Origin: JBCBGF01 sp038526915
GTDB lineage: Bacteria > Pseudomonadota > Alphaproteobacteria > Rhodobacterales > Rhodobacteraceae
DNA: 64,000 nt
Reading direction: 5' to 3'
Assembly: GCA_038526915.1 (NCBI GenBank)
Contig: JBCBGF010000003.1
Location: forward strand, 62,001-126,000
Each line of letters opens with the position of its first letter. Within the stretch, counting starts at the first letter, position 1. The notes beneath the pieces were generated by a model. That model made no database searches, was not told where the DNA came from, and saw only the letters and a program-made list of their open reading frames with translations. Positions 37,504 through 46,886 of this stretch are shown here, piece by piece. The translations under genes were made by a program, and so were the position numbers.

Positions 37504-38933
37504 CCGCGCTCTGGACCGCTCAGGACGCCGCCGCCGCCACCGGGGGCCGCACAACGGCCGACTGGCGCGCGACCGGCGTTTCCATCGACACCCGCACGAT
37601 TGAACCCGGCGAATTGTTCGTGGCCCTGACCGACATCCGCGACGGGCATGACTTCGTCGCCGACGCACTTGCCAAGGGCGCAAGCGCCGCCCTCGTCGCC
37701 CGCGTGCCCGACGGTGTTTCTGCTGACGCCCCGCTTTTGATCGTGGACGATGTCCAAACCGCCCTAGAGGCGCTGGGCCGCGCCGCCCGCGCCCGCACCA
37801 AGGCCCAGGTCATCGGGATCACCGGGTCCGTCGGCAAGACCTCCACCAAGGAAATGCTGCGCACGGTGCTGGCGGGCCAGGGCCGGGTCCACGCGGCGGA
37901 GGCGAGCTATAACAACCACTGGGGCGTGCCCCTAACGCTCGCCCGGATGCCCGCCGAGACCGACTATGCAGTGATCGAGATCGGGATGAACAAGCCCGGT
38001 GAAATCGCCCCGCTCGCCCGCATGGCCCAACTTGACGTGGCCATCGTCACGACCGTCGCCGCCGCCCATCTCGAAGCCTTCGACAGCCTCGACGGCATCG
38101 CGCATGAGAAAGCATCGATCTTCGACGGGTTAGCCCCCGACGGCACCGCGATCTATCACGGCGACATCCCGCAAAGCCCGATTCTCGAAGCCAAGGCAAA
38201 GGCTTGCGCCCAGACGCTGATCCCCTTCGGCGCACGCGGGGACTTGGCCTGCCATCTGAAAGACGTCACCATCGCGGGCGTCAGCACGGTCGTGCAAAGC
38301 ACGCTGAACGGCGCCCCCGTCCTGTTCAAAATCGGTGTACCCGGCCCCCATTTCGCCGCCAACGCGCTAGCCGTCCTCGCCGCCGCCGCCGCCGTGGGAG
38401 CCGACCCCGACGTCGCCGCCTGTGACCTCGCCCAATGGACACCACCCGGTGGCCGGGGCACGCGCGAGGTCATCGCGCTCGACCCCGTGGAAGATCATTC
38501 CATCGCCCTGATCGACGACGCCTTCAACGCCAACCCCGCCTCCATGACCGCCGCGCTCGACGTGCTGGCCGCGACCGAGCCGCAACACGGCGTGGGCCGG
38601 ATCGACACAGGCCGCCGCATCGCGATCCTCGGCGATATGCTGGAACTCGGCCCCGATGAGACCGCCCTGCACGCCGACCTCGCCCGCCATCCCGCGATGG
38701 AGGCTGTCCAGCTTGTCCACTGCGTCGGCCCCCGCATGGCCGCCCTCTGGGACGCGCTGCCCGAGGCCAAGCGTGGGCGCAAGGCCGATGTCGCCCAAGA
38801 CCTCCTGCCCAAGGCGCACACGCTGATCGACGCAGGCGACGTCGTTCTGGTCAAGGGATCGAAAGGCAGCAAGGTTAGCCTGATCGTTGACGCCATCCGC
38901 AAACTGGGCCATCCGCGCCCCAACACCGAATAA
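37500..38933 (+). CDS. murF: MurF ligase (D-Ala-D-Ala adding enzyme)
   Basis: Adds D-alanyl-D-alanine to UDP-MurNAc-tripeptide using ATP. 477 residues. The N-terminal domain has SIDTRTIEPGELFVAL, the P-loop is ITGSVGKTSTKEML, and YNNHWGVPLTLARM and DAFNANPASMTAAL are conserved. The ATG overlaps the murE stop. mraY starts 19 bp after it. Confidence 0.96.
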   Translation: MTALWTAQDAAAATGGRTTADWRATGVSIDTRTIEPGELFVALTDIRDGHDFVADALAKGASAALVARVPDGVSADAPLLIVDDVQTALEALGRAARARTKAQVIGITGSVGKTSTKEMLRTVLAGQGRVHAAEASYNNHWGVPLTLARMPAETDYAVIEIGMNKPGEIAPLARMAQLDVAIVTTVAAAHLEAFDSLDGIAHEKASIFDGLAPDGTAIYHGDIPQSPILEAKAKACAQTLIPFGARGDLACHLKDVTIAGVSTVVQSTLNGAPVLFKIGVPGPHFAANALAVLAAAAAVGADPDVAACDLAQWTPPGGRGTREVIALDPVEDHSIALIDDAFNANPASMTAALDVLAATEPQHGVGRIDTGRRIAILGDMLELGPDETALHADLARHPAMEAVQLVHCVGPRMAALWDALPEAKRGRKADVAQDLLPKAHTLIDAGDVVLVKGSKGSKVSLIVDAIRKLGHPRPNTE

Positions 38934-38952
38934 TGACAAGGGCAGGGGCACC

Positions 38953-40038
38953 ATGCTGTTCTGGCTGACAGAGTTTTCCGATGGCGGGGATGTCTTCAAC
39001 CTCTTCCGCTACATCACCTTCCGCGCAGGCGGGGCGTTCTTCACCGCGCTGATCTTCGGCTTCATCTTCGGTCGTCCGCTGATCAACCTGCTCCGCCGCC
39101 GCCAGAAACAGGGCCAGCCGATCCGCGAAGACGGCCCCCAAAGCCATATCGAGACCAAGGCGGGAACGCCCACCATGGGCGGCCTTCTCATCCTGTCAGC
39201 GCTGGTCTTTGCCACGCTCCTCTGGGCGCGGCTCGACAACGGGTTCGTCTGGATGATCCTGTTCGTGACCACGGCCTTCGGCCTGATCGGGTTCGCCGAT
39301 GACTATGCCAAAGTGTCGAAAAACAACGCCAAAGGCGTGTCCGGCAAGGTCCGCATGGGTATCGGCCTCGTGATCGCGGCTCTGGCCGCCTACTGGGCCT
39401 CCATGCTCCACCCCGAGGCGTTGTCCTTCCAACTCGCCGTGCCCGTCTTCAAGGACGTGCTCGTGAACCTCGGCCTGATCTTCATCCCCTTCGCGATGCT
39501 GGTCATCGTTGGCGCGGCCAACTCGGTCAACCTCACCGATGGGTTGGACGGCCTCGCGATCATGCCCGTCATGATCGCCGCAGGCACTTTGGGGGTGATC
39601 GCCTATGCCGTGGGCCGCGTCGACTTCACCCAGTATCTCGACGTCCACTACGTCCCCGGCACCGGCGAGATCCTGATCTTCACCGCCGCGCTCATCGGCG
39701 GTGGGCTTGGGTTCCTCTGGTACAACGCCCCTCCGGCGGCCGTCTTCATGGGCGACACCGGCTCGCTCGCCTTAGGCGGAGCATTGGGCGCCATCGCAGT
39801 GGCCACCAAGCACGAGATCGTGCTGGCCATCGTTGGCGGGCTGTTTGTCGTGGAAGCCCTCAGCGTCATCATCCAGGTCGCCTATTTCAAACGCACCGGC
39901 AAACGGGTCTTCCTGATGGCCCCGATCCACCACCATTTCGAAAAACAGGGCTGGGCCGAGCCGCAGATCGTGATCCGCTTCTGGATTATCTCGCTGATCC
40001 TCGCGCTCATCGGACTTGCGACACTGAAAGTGCGATAG
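38953..40038 (+). CDS. mraY: Phospho-MurNAc-pentapeptide transferase MraY
   Basis: Polytopic inner-membrane enzyme that makes lipid I from UDP-MurNAc-pentapeptide and undecaprenyl phosphate. 361 residues from the ATG at 38953 (MLFWLTEF). Signature segments: GTPTMGGLLIL, FADDYAKVSKNNAKG, NLTDGLDGLAIMP, FMGDTGSLALGG and LMAPIHHHFEKQGW, covering the catalytic aspartates and the HHH motif. Confidence 0.97.
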   Translation: MLFWLTEFSDGGDVFNLFRYITFRAGGAFFTALIFGFIFGRPLINLLRRRQKQGQPIREDGPQSHIETKAGTPTMGGLLILSALVFATLLWARLDNGFVWMILFVTTAFGLIGFADDYAKVSKNNAKGVSGKVRMGIGLVIAALAAYWASMLHPEALSFQLAVPVFKDVLVNLGLIFIPFAMLVIVGAANSVNLTDGLDGLAIMPVMIAAGTLGVIAYAVGRVDFTQYLDVHYVPGTGEILIFTAALIGGGLGFLWYNAPPAAVFMGDTGSLALGGALGAIAVATKHEIVLAIVGGLFVVEALSVIIQVAYFKRTGKRVFLMAPIHHHFEKQGWAEPQIVIRFWIISLILALIGLATLKVR

Positions 40039-40046
40039 CACAGATT

Positions 40047-40071
40047 GGGGGTTTCCCACCCCCAAACCCCC
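40047..40071. repeat. Palindrome GGGGGTTT-N9-AAACCCCC between mraY and the SDR gene
   Basis: A perfect 8-bp inverted repeat followed by CGTGGGATATTTGCCGG. It belongs to a type of GC-palindromic sequence that recurs after genes in Rhodobacterales genomes (from general knowledge). It could attenuate transcription between mraY and the next gene. Confidence 0.55.
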
Positions 40072-40109
40072 GTGGGATATTTGCCGGACCAAAGAGGGAA
40101 GGGGAGGCC

Positions 40110-40766
40110 ATGCACCGGGCATTGGTGACAGGCGGAAATCGCGGGATCGGGCGCGCCGTGGCCGAGGGGCTGGTGCGCGCCGGTCTGGATGTCGTGATCG
40201 GATCGCGGGACGGGGCCGCGGGCGCGGAGGCCGCGCGTGAGATCGGCTGCCGCAGCGTGGCGCTGGATCTCGACGCCCCGGCCAGCTTTGAAAGCGCCCT
40301 GGCTGAGGTGGGTGAGATCGACGTGCTGGTGAACAACGCCGGGATCCTGATTGAAACCCCTATGCTGGAGGATCCTGAGGGCTGGCGACAGACCATGCAG
40401 GTCATGGTCCACGCTCCCTATGATCTGATCCGCCTGACCGCCCCTGGCATGGCCGCGCGCGGCTATGGCCGGATCGTCAATGTCTCCTCGGGCTGGGGCA
40501 GCTTTGCCGAGGGGCTGGGCGGACCGGGGGCCTACGGCGTGGCGAAGGCCAGCCTCAATGCCCTGACCAAGGCGCTGAGCCAGCAGATCCCGCCCGCGAT
40601 CAAGATCAACACGATGTGCCCCGGCTGGGTGCGCACCCGCATGGGCGGCCCCGCTGCCACGACCAGCATCGAAGACGGGGCAGACACCGCAATCTGGCTC
40701 GCAACCTTGCCCGATGACGGCCCCACGGGCGGGTTTTTCCGCCGCCGCCAAGCGATCGCCTGGTGA
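40110..40766 (+). CDS. SDR-family oxidoreductase inserted in the dcw cluster
   Basis: 218 residues of the classical short-chain dehydrogenase family. The cofactor motif is ALVTGGNRGIGRAVAEGL, then VLVNNAGILIETP, the catalytic serine in IVNVSSGWGSF and the YGVAK tetrad pair. Its stop TGA overlaps the murD GTG start, so murD translation probably depends on this gene. It has no known role in peptidoglycan synthesis and is not a standard dcw member. Substrate unknown. Confidence 0.87.
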   Translation: MHRALVTGGNRGIGRAVAEGLVRAGLDVVIGSRDGAAGAEAAREIGCRSVALDLDAPASFESALAEVGEIDVLVNNAGILIETPMLEDPEGWRQTMQVMVHAPYDLIRLTAPGMAARGYGRIVNVSSGWGSFAEGLGGPGAYGVAKASLNALTKALSQQIPPAIKINTMCPGWVRTRMGGPAATTSIEDGADTAIWLATLPDDGPTGGFFRRRQAIAW

Positions 40767-42157
40767 TCCCCGTCCGCGGTGTCACCGGCGAAACCGTCGC
40801 CGTCCTGGGCCTGGGACGCACAGGCCTCTCTGCCGCCTACGCCCTGACCGTAGGCGGCGCGCGTGTGATCTGCTGGGACGATGGCGCCGAAGCGCGGGGC
40901 AGGGCGGAGGAGGCTGGGCTCACGCTCACCGACCTCACCCGCGACGGGGCCTTCACCGGCGTCTCGCTTCTGATCACCTCCCCCGGCATCCCACATCTCT
41001 ACCCCGCACCGCACCCGGTCATCGCCGCCGCCCAATCCGCAGGCATCCCCGTCGACAACGATATCGGCCTGTTCTTCCGATCCCTCGGCAACGGCGACTG
41101 GGCGCGGTTCGACACCCCACCACGCGTGATCGCGATCACCGGATCGAACGGCAAATCCACAGTCTCGGCCCTCATCCACCACATCCTCGGCGTCGCCGGC
41201 AAGGACAGCCAACTGGCCGGCAATATCGGCCGCGGTGTCCTCGATCTCGATCCCCCCGGCGACGGTGGCGTGATCGTTCTCGAACTCAGCTCCTACCAAA
41301 CCGAACTGGCCCGCGCGCTCACCCCCGATGTGGCCGTCTTCACCAACCTCACCCCCGACCACTTGGATCGCCACAGCGGTATGGGCGGCTACTTCGCGGC
41401 CAAGGCCCGGCTCTTCACCCAAGGCGGGCCGGACCGCGCTGTGATCGGTGTGGATGAACCCGAGGGCCGCATGCTCGCAGGCCAACTGTCCGAAGGCCCC
41501 GGCGACGACCGGGTGATCCGCGTCTCCTCAGGCCAAAAGCTGGGCGGCCCCGGCTGGTCGGTCTTTGCCCGCAAGGGTCAACTCGCCGAATGGCGCGGCG
41601 GGCGGCAAGTGGCCTCCATCGATCTGCGCCCCATCCGTGGCCTTCCCGGCGCACACAATCACCAGAACGCTTGCGCGGCCTACGCCGCTTGCCGCACCCT
41701 GGGCCTCGCCCCGCGCCTGATCGCGCAAGCCTTTGAAACCTTCGAAGGCCTGCCCCACCGCAGCCAGGTGGTGGCCGAGCGAGATGGCGTGATCTTCGTC
41801 AATGACAGCAAAGCCACGAACGTGGCCAGCGCGGCCCAGGCGCTGCAGGCCTTCGACAGCATCCGCTGGATCATGGGCGGGCAGATGAAAGAGGGGGGTC
41901 TGGGCGACGCGCTTGCCCATGCGGGCCGGGTCGCCAAGGCCTATGTGATCGGGCGCCATGCCGCGGAAACCGCGCTGATGCTGGGCGCGATCCCGCATGA
42001 GGTCTGCACCACCATGGCCGCCGCCGTCGCCCGCGCCGCAGCCGAGGCTGAACCCGGCGACACCGTCCTCCTCGCGCCCGCCGGGGCCAGCTTCGACCAA
42101 TATGACAGCTTTGAACACCGCGGCGATGACTTCGCCGCTTGTGTGCAAGCCCTCTGA
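40763..42157 (+). CDS. murD: MurD ligase (D-glutamate adding enzyme)
   Basis: Adds D-glutamate to UDP-MurNAc-L-Ala. 464 residues with GTG start overlapping the SDR stop. N-terminal VAVLGLGRTGLSAAYAL, P-loop ITGSNGKSTVSALI, then GNIGRGVLDL, LELSSYQTEL, NLTPDHLDRH and FVNDSKATN are typical. It is the last gene on this strand before the ldh/TauD block. Confidence 0.96.
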   Translation: MIPVRGVTGETVAVLGLGRTGLSAAYALTVGGARVICWDDGAEARGRAEEAGLTLTDLTRDGAFTGVSLLITSPGIPHLYPAPHPVIAAAQSAGIPVDNDIGLFFRSLGNGDWARFDTPPRVIAITGSNGKSTVSALIHHILGVAGKDSQLAGNIGRGVLDLDPPGDGGVIVLELSSYQTELARALTPDVAVFTNLTPDHLDRHSGMGGYFAAKARLFTQGGPDRAVIGVDEPEGRMLAGQLSEGPGDDRVIRVSSGQKLGGPGWSVFARKGQLAEWRGGRQVASIDLRPIRGLPGAHNHQNACAAYAACRTLGLAPRLIAQAFETFEGLPHRSQVVAERDGVIFVNDSKATNVASAAQALQAFDSIRWIMGGQMKEGGLGDALAHAGRVAKAYVIGRHAAETALMLGAIPHEVCTTMAAAVARAAAEAEPGDTVLLAPAGASFDQYDSFEHRGDDFAACVQAL

Positions 42158-42224
42158 TCTTCTTCTTGTCGAAAATACGCCGGGGGGCCGCCGCAGGCGG
42201 TGGGGGCAGCGCCCCCGAAAAGGC
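42158..42224. repeat. GC-rich palindromic spacer after murD
   Basis: Starts with TTCTTCTTGTCGAAAATACG, followed by GCCGCCGCAGGCGG and GGGGGCAGCGCCCCC hairpin arms. The first part recurs in inverted orientation at 13494-13518 downstream of bioY (TACTTTCGACAAGAAGAAG). It separates two convergent genes and may work as a bidirectional transcription stop. Confidence 0.5.
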
Positions 42225-43157
42225 CTAAACCTCCAACGCCTCCGACGTCTCTTTCAACAGCGCCGCACTTGCCCTGAGCGCCTCATGCTCACCTGCATCC
42301 AGCTCCGGAAACAGGTCCGCCGCCACACCCCCGCGCCCCACAACACGGGGCACTGACAGGGCCACGTCCCGCACGCCCTCGACCTCGCCCGTCAGGATCG
42401 ACACCGACAACACCGCCGCTTCATCCCGCGCAATCGCACGCACGATCCGCTGCAGCCCGGCCCCGATGCCGTACCAGGTCGCGCCCTTGCCTTCGATAAT
42501 CGTGTAGGCTGCGCGCCGCACGCCAGTATCGATACGCTCGCACACCGATTGGGTCAGGGGCGCACCCACCTGCGCCGCAAAAGATCGCAACTCCACCGAT
42601 CCCGCCCGCGCCGCCGACCAGGCCAGCACTTCGCTGTCGCCATGTTCGCCCAGGACGTAAGCATGCACCGATTGCGGGGCGATCCCCAGATGCTGGCCCA
42701 GCAGCCAGCGAAATCGCGCGGTGTCCAGGATCGTGCCCGACCCGATCACCCGCTCGGGCGGCAGGCCAGACAGACGCGTGGCAATGTCGGTCATGATATC
42801 GACGGGGTTCGAGGCGATCAGCAGGATCGCATCGGGCGCATAGCGGCGCACCTCACCGATCACGGCGCGAAATACCTCAGCGTTCCGGCTGAGCAGTTCC
42901 AGCCGTGTCTCACCCGGCTTTTGCGACACACCCGCGGCGATGATCACCACCCCCGATCCCGCAAGCGCGTCATACCCGCCCGCATCCACCTGCGCGGATG
43001 AGGCAAAGGGCACCGCATGCGCGATATCCTCTGCCTGCGCCCGCGCCAGCTTGTCATCGATATCCACCAGAACGATCCGGTCCGCTGTTCCCGCCAGGGC
43101 CAGCGCATAGCCCGCCGCACTGCCGACCATACCGGCGCCTACAATTCCCACCTGCAT
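42225..43157 (-). CDS. ldh: L-lactate dehydrogenase-type NAD-dependent 2-hydroxyacid dehydrogenase
   Basis: 310 residues of the lactate/malate dehydrogenase family. The Rossmann motif is VGIVGAGMVGSAAGYAL; the mobile-loop segment SQKPGETRLELLSRN carries Gln at the substrate-specificity position, which indicates lactate rather than malate. Catalytic residues are in TILDTARFR and LGEHGDSEV. The ATG at 43157 is chosen because the longer frame overlaps a CRP/FNR-like site and lacks family sequence. It follows the TauD-like gene on the same strand with a 75-bp gap. Confidence 0.87.
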   Translation of the reverse strand: MQVGIVGAGMVGSAAGYALALAGTADRIVLVDIDDKLARAQAEDIAHAVPFASSAQVDAGGYDALAGSGVVIIAAGVSQKPGETRLELLSRNAEVFRAVIGEVRRYAPDAILLIASNPVDIMTDIATRLSGLPPERVIGSGTILDTARFRWLLGQHLGIAPQSVHAYVLGEHGDSEVLAWSAARAGSVELRSFAAQVGAPLTQSVCERIDTGVRRAAYTIIEGKGATWYGIGAGLQRIVRAIARDEAAVLSVSILTGEVEGVRDVALSVPRVVGRGGVAADLFPELDAGEHEALRASAALLKETSEALEV

Positions 43158-43214
43158 TGCATCACTCTCCTGTTCGCATCTGCAGCAAACTCTAGCAGCG
43201 CGCCGAAAGAGCGA

Positions 43215-43230
43215 TTTGATGTAAGTCACA
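43215..43230 (-). promoter_or_regulatory. CRP/FNR-type box upstream of ldh
   Basis: On the plus strand TTTGA-TGTAAG-TCACA, one mismatch from the CRP consensus TGTGA-N6-TCACA; read another way it is TTGAT-GTAA-GTCA, close to an FNR site. It lies 58-73 bp upstream of the ldh start, just past the stop of the TauD-like gene. Confidence 0.5.
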
Positions 43231-43232
43231 TC

Positions 43233-44426
43233 TCAGGCAGTCTCACGCGCTAGCACGCGCAAACGGCTCAGAAGTTCATCGGTTTCCAGATAACAGCCCT
43301 CCAGCCGCCGGTGGCCCGACCCTTGGGTGAAGGCATCGCGCCCATGCAGAATGCGGCGGTTGTCAAAGATCACCAGATCGCCCGCCGCAAACAGGGTCCG
43401 GCAGACAAAGCGGTCATCGGCGGCAAGCTGGCCATAAAGGCGCACCGCGCGATAGGCCCGGTCCACCTGACCCGCGGGCATATCGGGCTCTGACCGCAGA
43501 AACGCGGTAAACCGGATCTCCGACATCTCGCCTGCTGCGTCTAACACGACAATCGGCCCGGAAAAGCGATAGTCACTCTCGCGGTGCCGGTTCGAGAACA
43601 CCCAGTTGAGCGTGGTCAGTGCGTCATAGGCATCCGGGTCCGTTACCTTCAGATGCGCCGCGATCGCAAACCCGTCGGCCATGGTGCTGGCCCCGCCGTC
43701 GCACCCGTTCTCGCGACAATGCAAAAGCTGTAGCCCCGGCTGCACCTCGCGCGACGCCAGATCGGTGTGCGCCCCGAGCCCCGCCGAGGTATAGGCATTG
43801 CTGTCGGGATTGTCCTTGGTCTCGACCCGGAAGGTGTAGCCAAAGTTCGAGGCGCGCACGGTGCCGATCCGTTCGGCCACCTGCAGAACCGTGCCAAGCC
43901 CGGACGGCAACCCCCTCAGCCGTGCGAACCCATGGGCGTAAAGTGCCTCAAGCCAGTCCTGCAACGCTTTGTCGTCGCTCAGAATCGCGTTTCCATCAAA
44001 GGTCGGCGGCTCCGGCATCTCTGCCGCCTCCCACGGCACACGCGCGGGCAGGACCGCGGCGGGGTGCCACCGCCCCTCCGCCGTGCTGCGCAGCCACCCC
44101 CGGTCGTGGCGGCTCACGTGGCCGTCGGGTGCCCAAGTCACGGCCACCGCCCCGCCCGCATCGACATCCGCCGCGGTGATCGCCAAATCCTCTGGCAGGT
44201 CCTCGGTCTGCACATCCCGCTCCCGCGTGACCGGGTTCACGATGCCCGCCACCACCTCATTCTCCCGCAGCCAAAAGCGGTTAAAAGCCCCGGTTAATCC
44301 ATCGCTCCAAGTCACCCTCAGGGTCGTCCCGTCGACCTCCATCCCCGCAATCGCAGGTCCCGCCGGGTGGCGCACGAAATCGGGGCTCAATGCGGGCGTC
44401 TCCGCCGCAGGTCGTGGATCGGTCAT
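43233..44426 (-). CDS. Gamma-butyrobetaine dioxygenase-like TauD/TfdA enzyme
   Basis: 397 residues. An N-terminal DUF971-like domain (WSDGLTGAFNRFWLRENE) precedes a TauD-type Fe(II)/2-oxoglutarate oxygenase domain. The iron facial triad is HxD in LGAHTDLASRE and the distal His in ILHGRDAF, with the 2-oxoglutarate Arg in HRRLEGCY. This domain pair is typical of gamma-butyrobetaine and trimethyllysine hydroxylases of carnitine metabolism. The exact substrate is not proven. Encoded opposite to the dcw genes. Confidence 0.85.
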   Translation of the reverse strand: MTDPRPAAETPALSPDFVRHPAGPAIAGMEVDGTTLRVTWSDGLTGAFNRFWLRENEVVAGIVNPVTRERDVQTEDLPEDLAITAADVDAGGAVAVTWAPDGHVSRHDRGWLRSTAEGRWHPAAVLPARVPWEAAEMPEPPTFDGNAILSDDKALQDWLEALYAHGFARLRGLPSGLGTVLQVAERIGTVRASNFGYTFRVETKDNPDSNAYTSAGLGAHTDLASREVQPGLQLLHCRENGCDGGASTMADGFAIAAHLKVTDPDAYDALTTLNWVFSNRHRESDYRFSGPIVVLDAAGEMSEIRFTAFLRSEPDMPAGQVDRAYRAVRLYGQLAADDRFVCRTLFAAGDLVIFDNRRILHGRDAFTQGSGHRRLEGCYLETDELLSRLRVLARETA

Positions 44427-44627
44427 GGGTGGCCTCCTCTCCGCTCATAATTCCCATCTGGCCACGCCCAAATCCCCGCTGTCTTGAGCAAAACCGAAGC
44501 CGCCCATGTCGTTTTCCGCCTGCAACGTCCCGCTGCCGCAGCTTTCGCTGGCCTTGGGAATCGTCATTGGCTAGAGTGCGGAGAGACCCGGCAAACGGGC
44601 AAAATACAGGCAGCCAGCGGTAGATAC

Positions 44628-45794
44628 ATGACAGAAATGGTCCATGGCGCGATCCCGGCACGGGATGGCGAACCGGTTCTTCCCAAATGGTGGCGCACGG
44701 TCGACCGGTGGTCCTTGGCATGCGCGCTTCTGCTCTGCGCCGTGGGTCTACTTCTGGGCCTCGCCGCGTCCCCGCCGCTGGCCGCGCGCAACGGGTTGTC
44801 GCCGTTCTTCTACGTCGAACGCCAGGCGCTGTTCGGCGGCCTTGCGCTCGCGGTCATGATCGTGATCTCGATGATGCCGCCGCTTCTGGTGCGCCGCTTT
44901 GCCGTCATCGGATTCCTGGTTTCTTTCATCGCGCTCGCCTTCCTGCCCGTCTTCGGCACCGATTTCGGCAAGGGGGCCACGCGCTGGTATTCCATCGGCT
45001 TCGGCTCGGTCCAACCGTCGGAATTCCTCAAACCCGGCTTCATCGTCGTCGCCGCCTGGCTCATCGCCGCCAGCCAGGATCTGCAAGGCCCGCCGGGCAA
45101 GCGCCTGTCGCTGATCCTCGCCATGATCATCTGCGGGTTTCTGGTGATGCAGCCCGATTTCGGTCAGGCCGCGCTGATCGGTTTCGCCTGGGGCGTGATG
45201 TATTTCGTCGCCGGTGCGCCCTTCCTGCTCCTCAGCGGGATCGCCATCGCCGTGGTCCTGGGCGGGGCCTTCGCCTATAACAACTCCGATCACTTCGCCC
45301 GCCGCATCGACGGCTTCCTCAACCCCGATCTCGATCCTACGACGCAGCTTGGCTACGCCGCTGGTGCGATCCGCGAAGGCGGGTTCTTCGGCGTGGGCAT
45401 CGGCGAGGGGCAAGTGAAATGGTCACTGCCTGACGCGCACACCGATTTCATCATCGCCGTCGCGGCGGAGGAGTATGGCTTCTTCCTCGTCCTCCTCATC
45501 ATCGGCCTTTTCGCCACCATCGTCCTGCGCTCCCTCGTGCGCCTCATGAAAGAACGCGATCCCTTCATCCGCCTCGCGGGTGCGGGGCTCGCCTGCACCT
45601 TCGGCATCCAGGCGATGATCAACCTCTCGGTCGCCGTCCGCCTGATGCCCGCCAAGGGCATGACGCTGCCTTTTGTGAGCTACGGCGGCTCGTCGCTCAT
45701 CGCCGCAGGCATCACCCTCGGCATCCTGCTGGCCTTCACCCGCACCCGGCCCCAGGGCGAGATCGGTGACATTCTGATCGGCAAAGGCCGCTAG
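44628..45794 (+). CDS. ftsW: Septal peptidoglycan polymerase FtsW
   Basis: SEDS-family glycosyltransferase that polymerises septal glycan with FtsI. 388 residues from the ATG at 44628, with about ten membrane spans. Conserved parts: GKGATRWYSIG, QPSEFLKPG, MQPDFGQAAL, DAHTDFIIAVAAEEYGF (with the catalytic-loop acidic residues) and LPFVSYGGSSL. The stop is followed immediately by the murG ATG. Confidence 0.95.
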   Translation: MTEMVHGAIPARDGEPVLPKWWRTVDRWSLACALLLCAVGLLLGLAASPPLAARNGLSPFFYVERQALFGGLALAVMIVISMMPPLLVRRFAVIGFLVSFIALAFLPVFGTDFGKGATRWYSIGFGSVQPSEFLKPGFIVVAAWLIAASQDLQGPPGKRLSLILAMIICGFLVMQPDFGQAALIGFAWGVMYFVAGAPFLLLSGIAIAVVLGGAFAYNNSDHFARRIDGFLNPDLDPTTQLGYAAGAIREGGFFGVGIGEGQVKWSLPDAHTDFIIAVAAEEYGFFLVLLIIGLFATIVLRSLVRLMKERDPFIRLAGAGLACTFGIQAMINLSVAVRLMPAKGMTLPFVSYGGSSLIAAGITLGILLAFTRTRPQGEIGDILIGKGR

Positions 45795-46886
45795 ATGACC
45801 GCCCCCCTGATCGTCATGGCCGCAGGCGGCACGGGCGGGCACATGTTTCCTGCGCAAGCTCTGGCCGAGACGCTGCTGGCCCGCGGCTGGCGGGTCCGGC
45901 TCTCCACGGACGCGCGCGGGGCGCGTTACACCCAAGGCTTCCCCAAAGCCGTCGAGATATCGGAGGTCTCGTCGGCCACCTTCGCCCGCGGCGGCATCCT
46001 CGCCAAACTCGCCGTCCCCTTGCGCATTCTCGCGGGCATCGCCTCTGCCACGCTCAAAATGCGCGCCGACCGCCCCGCCGTGGTGATGGGCTTCGGCGGC
46101 TACCCCTCAATCCCGGCTCTCTCCGCCGCATGGATCCTCCGCATCCCCCGCGCGATCCACGAACAAAACGGCGTGCTGGGCCGCGTGAACCAGATCTTCG
46201 CCCCCCGCGTGACCAGGGTCGCCTGCGGCACCTGGCCGACCGAACTGCCCACAGGGGTGGCCGGCGAAAACATCGGCAACCCCGTCCGCGCCACCATCCG
46301 CGCCCGCGCCGCCGCATCCTACACAGCCCCCGGCGACACCAACCACATCGTCATCATCGGCGGCAGCCAGGGCGCCCGCATTCTGACTGATGTCGTGCCC
46401 GAAGCCATCGCATCCCTCCCCGAGGACCTGCAAAAAAACGTCAAAGTTGCCCACCAAGCCCGCGACGAAGACGAAGCCCGCGCCCGCGACGCCTACGCCA
46501 CCGCCGGGATCGAGGCAGAGGTCAAACCCTTCTTCGACGACATCCCCGAACGCTTCACCGCCGCGCAACTCATCATCTCGCGCTCCGGCGCCTCCTCCGT
46601 CGCAGACATCGCCGCCGTCGGTCGGCCCTCGATACTTGTCCCCTATGCGGCGGCCACCGCCGACCACCAGACAGCCAACGCCAGGGGCCTTGGCGACGCC
46701 AAAGCCGCCACGGTCATGCCCGAAAATCGCCTGACCCCTGAGGCACTCAGTAACGAAATCACCCGTATCCTCAGTAACCCGTCCATTGCATCCCAAATGG
46801 CCCAGGCCGCCGCCGTCCTTGGCAAACCCGATGCAGCAGACCGGTTGGCAGATATGGTAGAAGAGCTTAAGGACCCGAGCACATGA
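45795..46886 (+). CDS. murG: MurG N-acetylglucosaminyltransferase
   Basis: Makes lipid II from lipid I at the inner face of the membrane. 363 residues. The first glycine loop is AAGGTGGHMFPAQALAE, followed by VMGFGGYPSIPAL, IHEQNGVLGRVN, the second loop GGSQGARILTD and the donor-site ISRSGASSVADIAAVG. Overlaps murC by 4 bases. Confidence 0.97.
   Translation: MTAPLIVMAAGGTGGHMFPAQALAETLLARGWRVRLSTDARGARYTQGFPKAVEISEVSSATFARGGILAKLAVPLRILAGIASATLKMRADRPAVVMGFGGYPSIPALSAAWILRIPRAIHEQNGVLGRVNQIFAPRVTRVACGTWPTELPTGVAGENIGNPVRATIRARAAASYTAPGDTNHIVIIGGSQGARILTDVVPEAIASLPEDLQKNVKVAHQARDEDEARARDAYATAGIEAEVKPFFDDIPERFTAAQLIISRSGASSVADIAAVGRPSILVPYAAATADHQTANARGLGDAKAATVMPENRLTPEALSNEITRILSNPSIASQMAQAAAVLGKPDAADRLADMVEELKDPST

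Noticed and set aside
35533..37683. 716-codon open frame on the minus strand
   Set aside because: Lies across ftsI, murE and murF in antisense; no domain pattern, and codon bias explains it.
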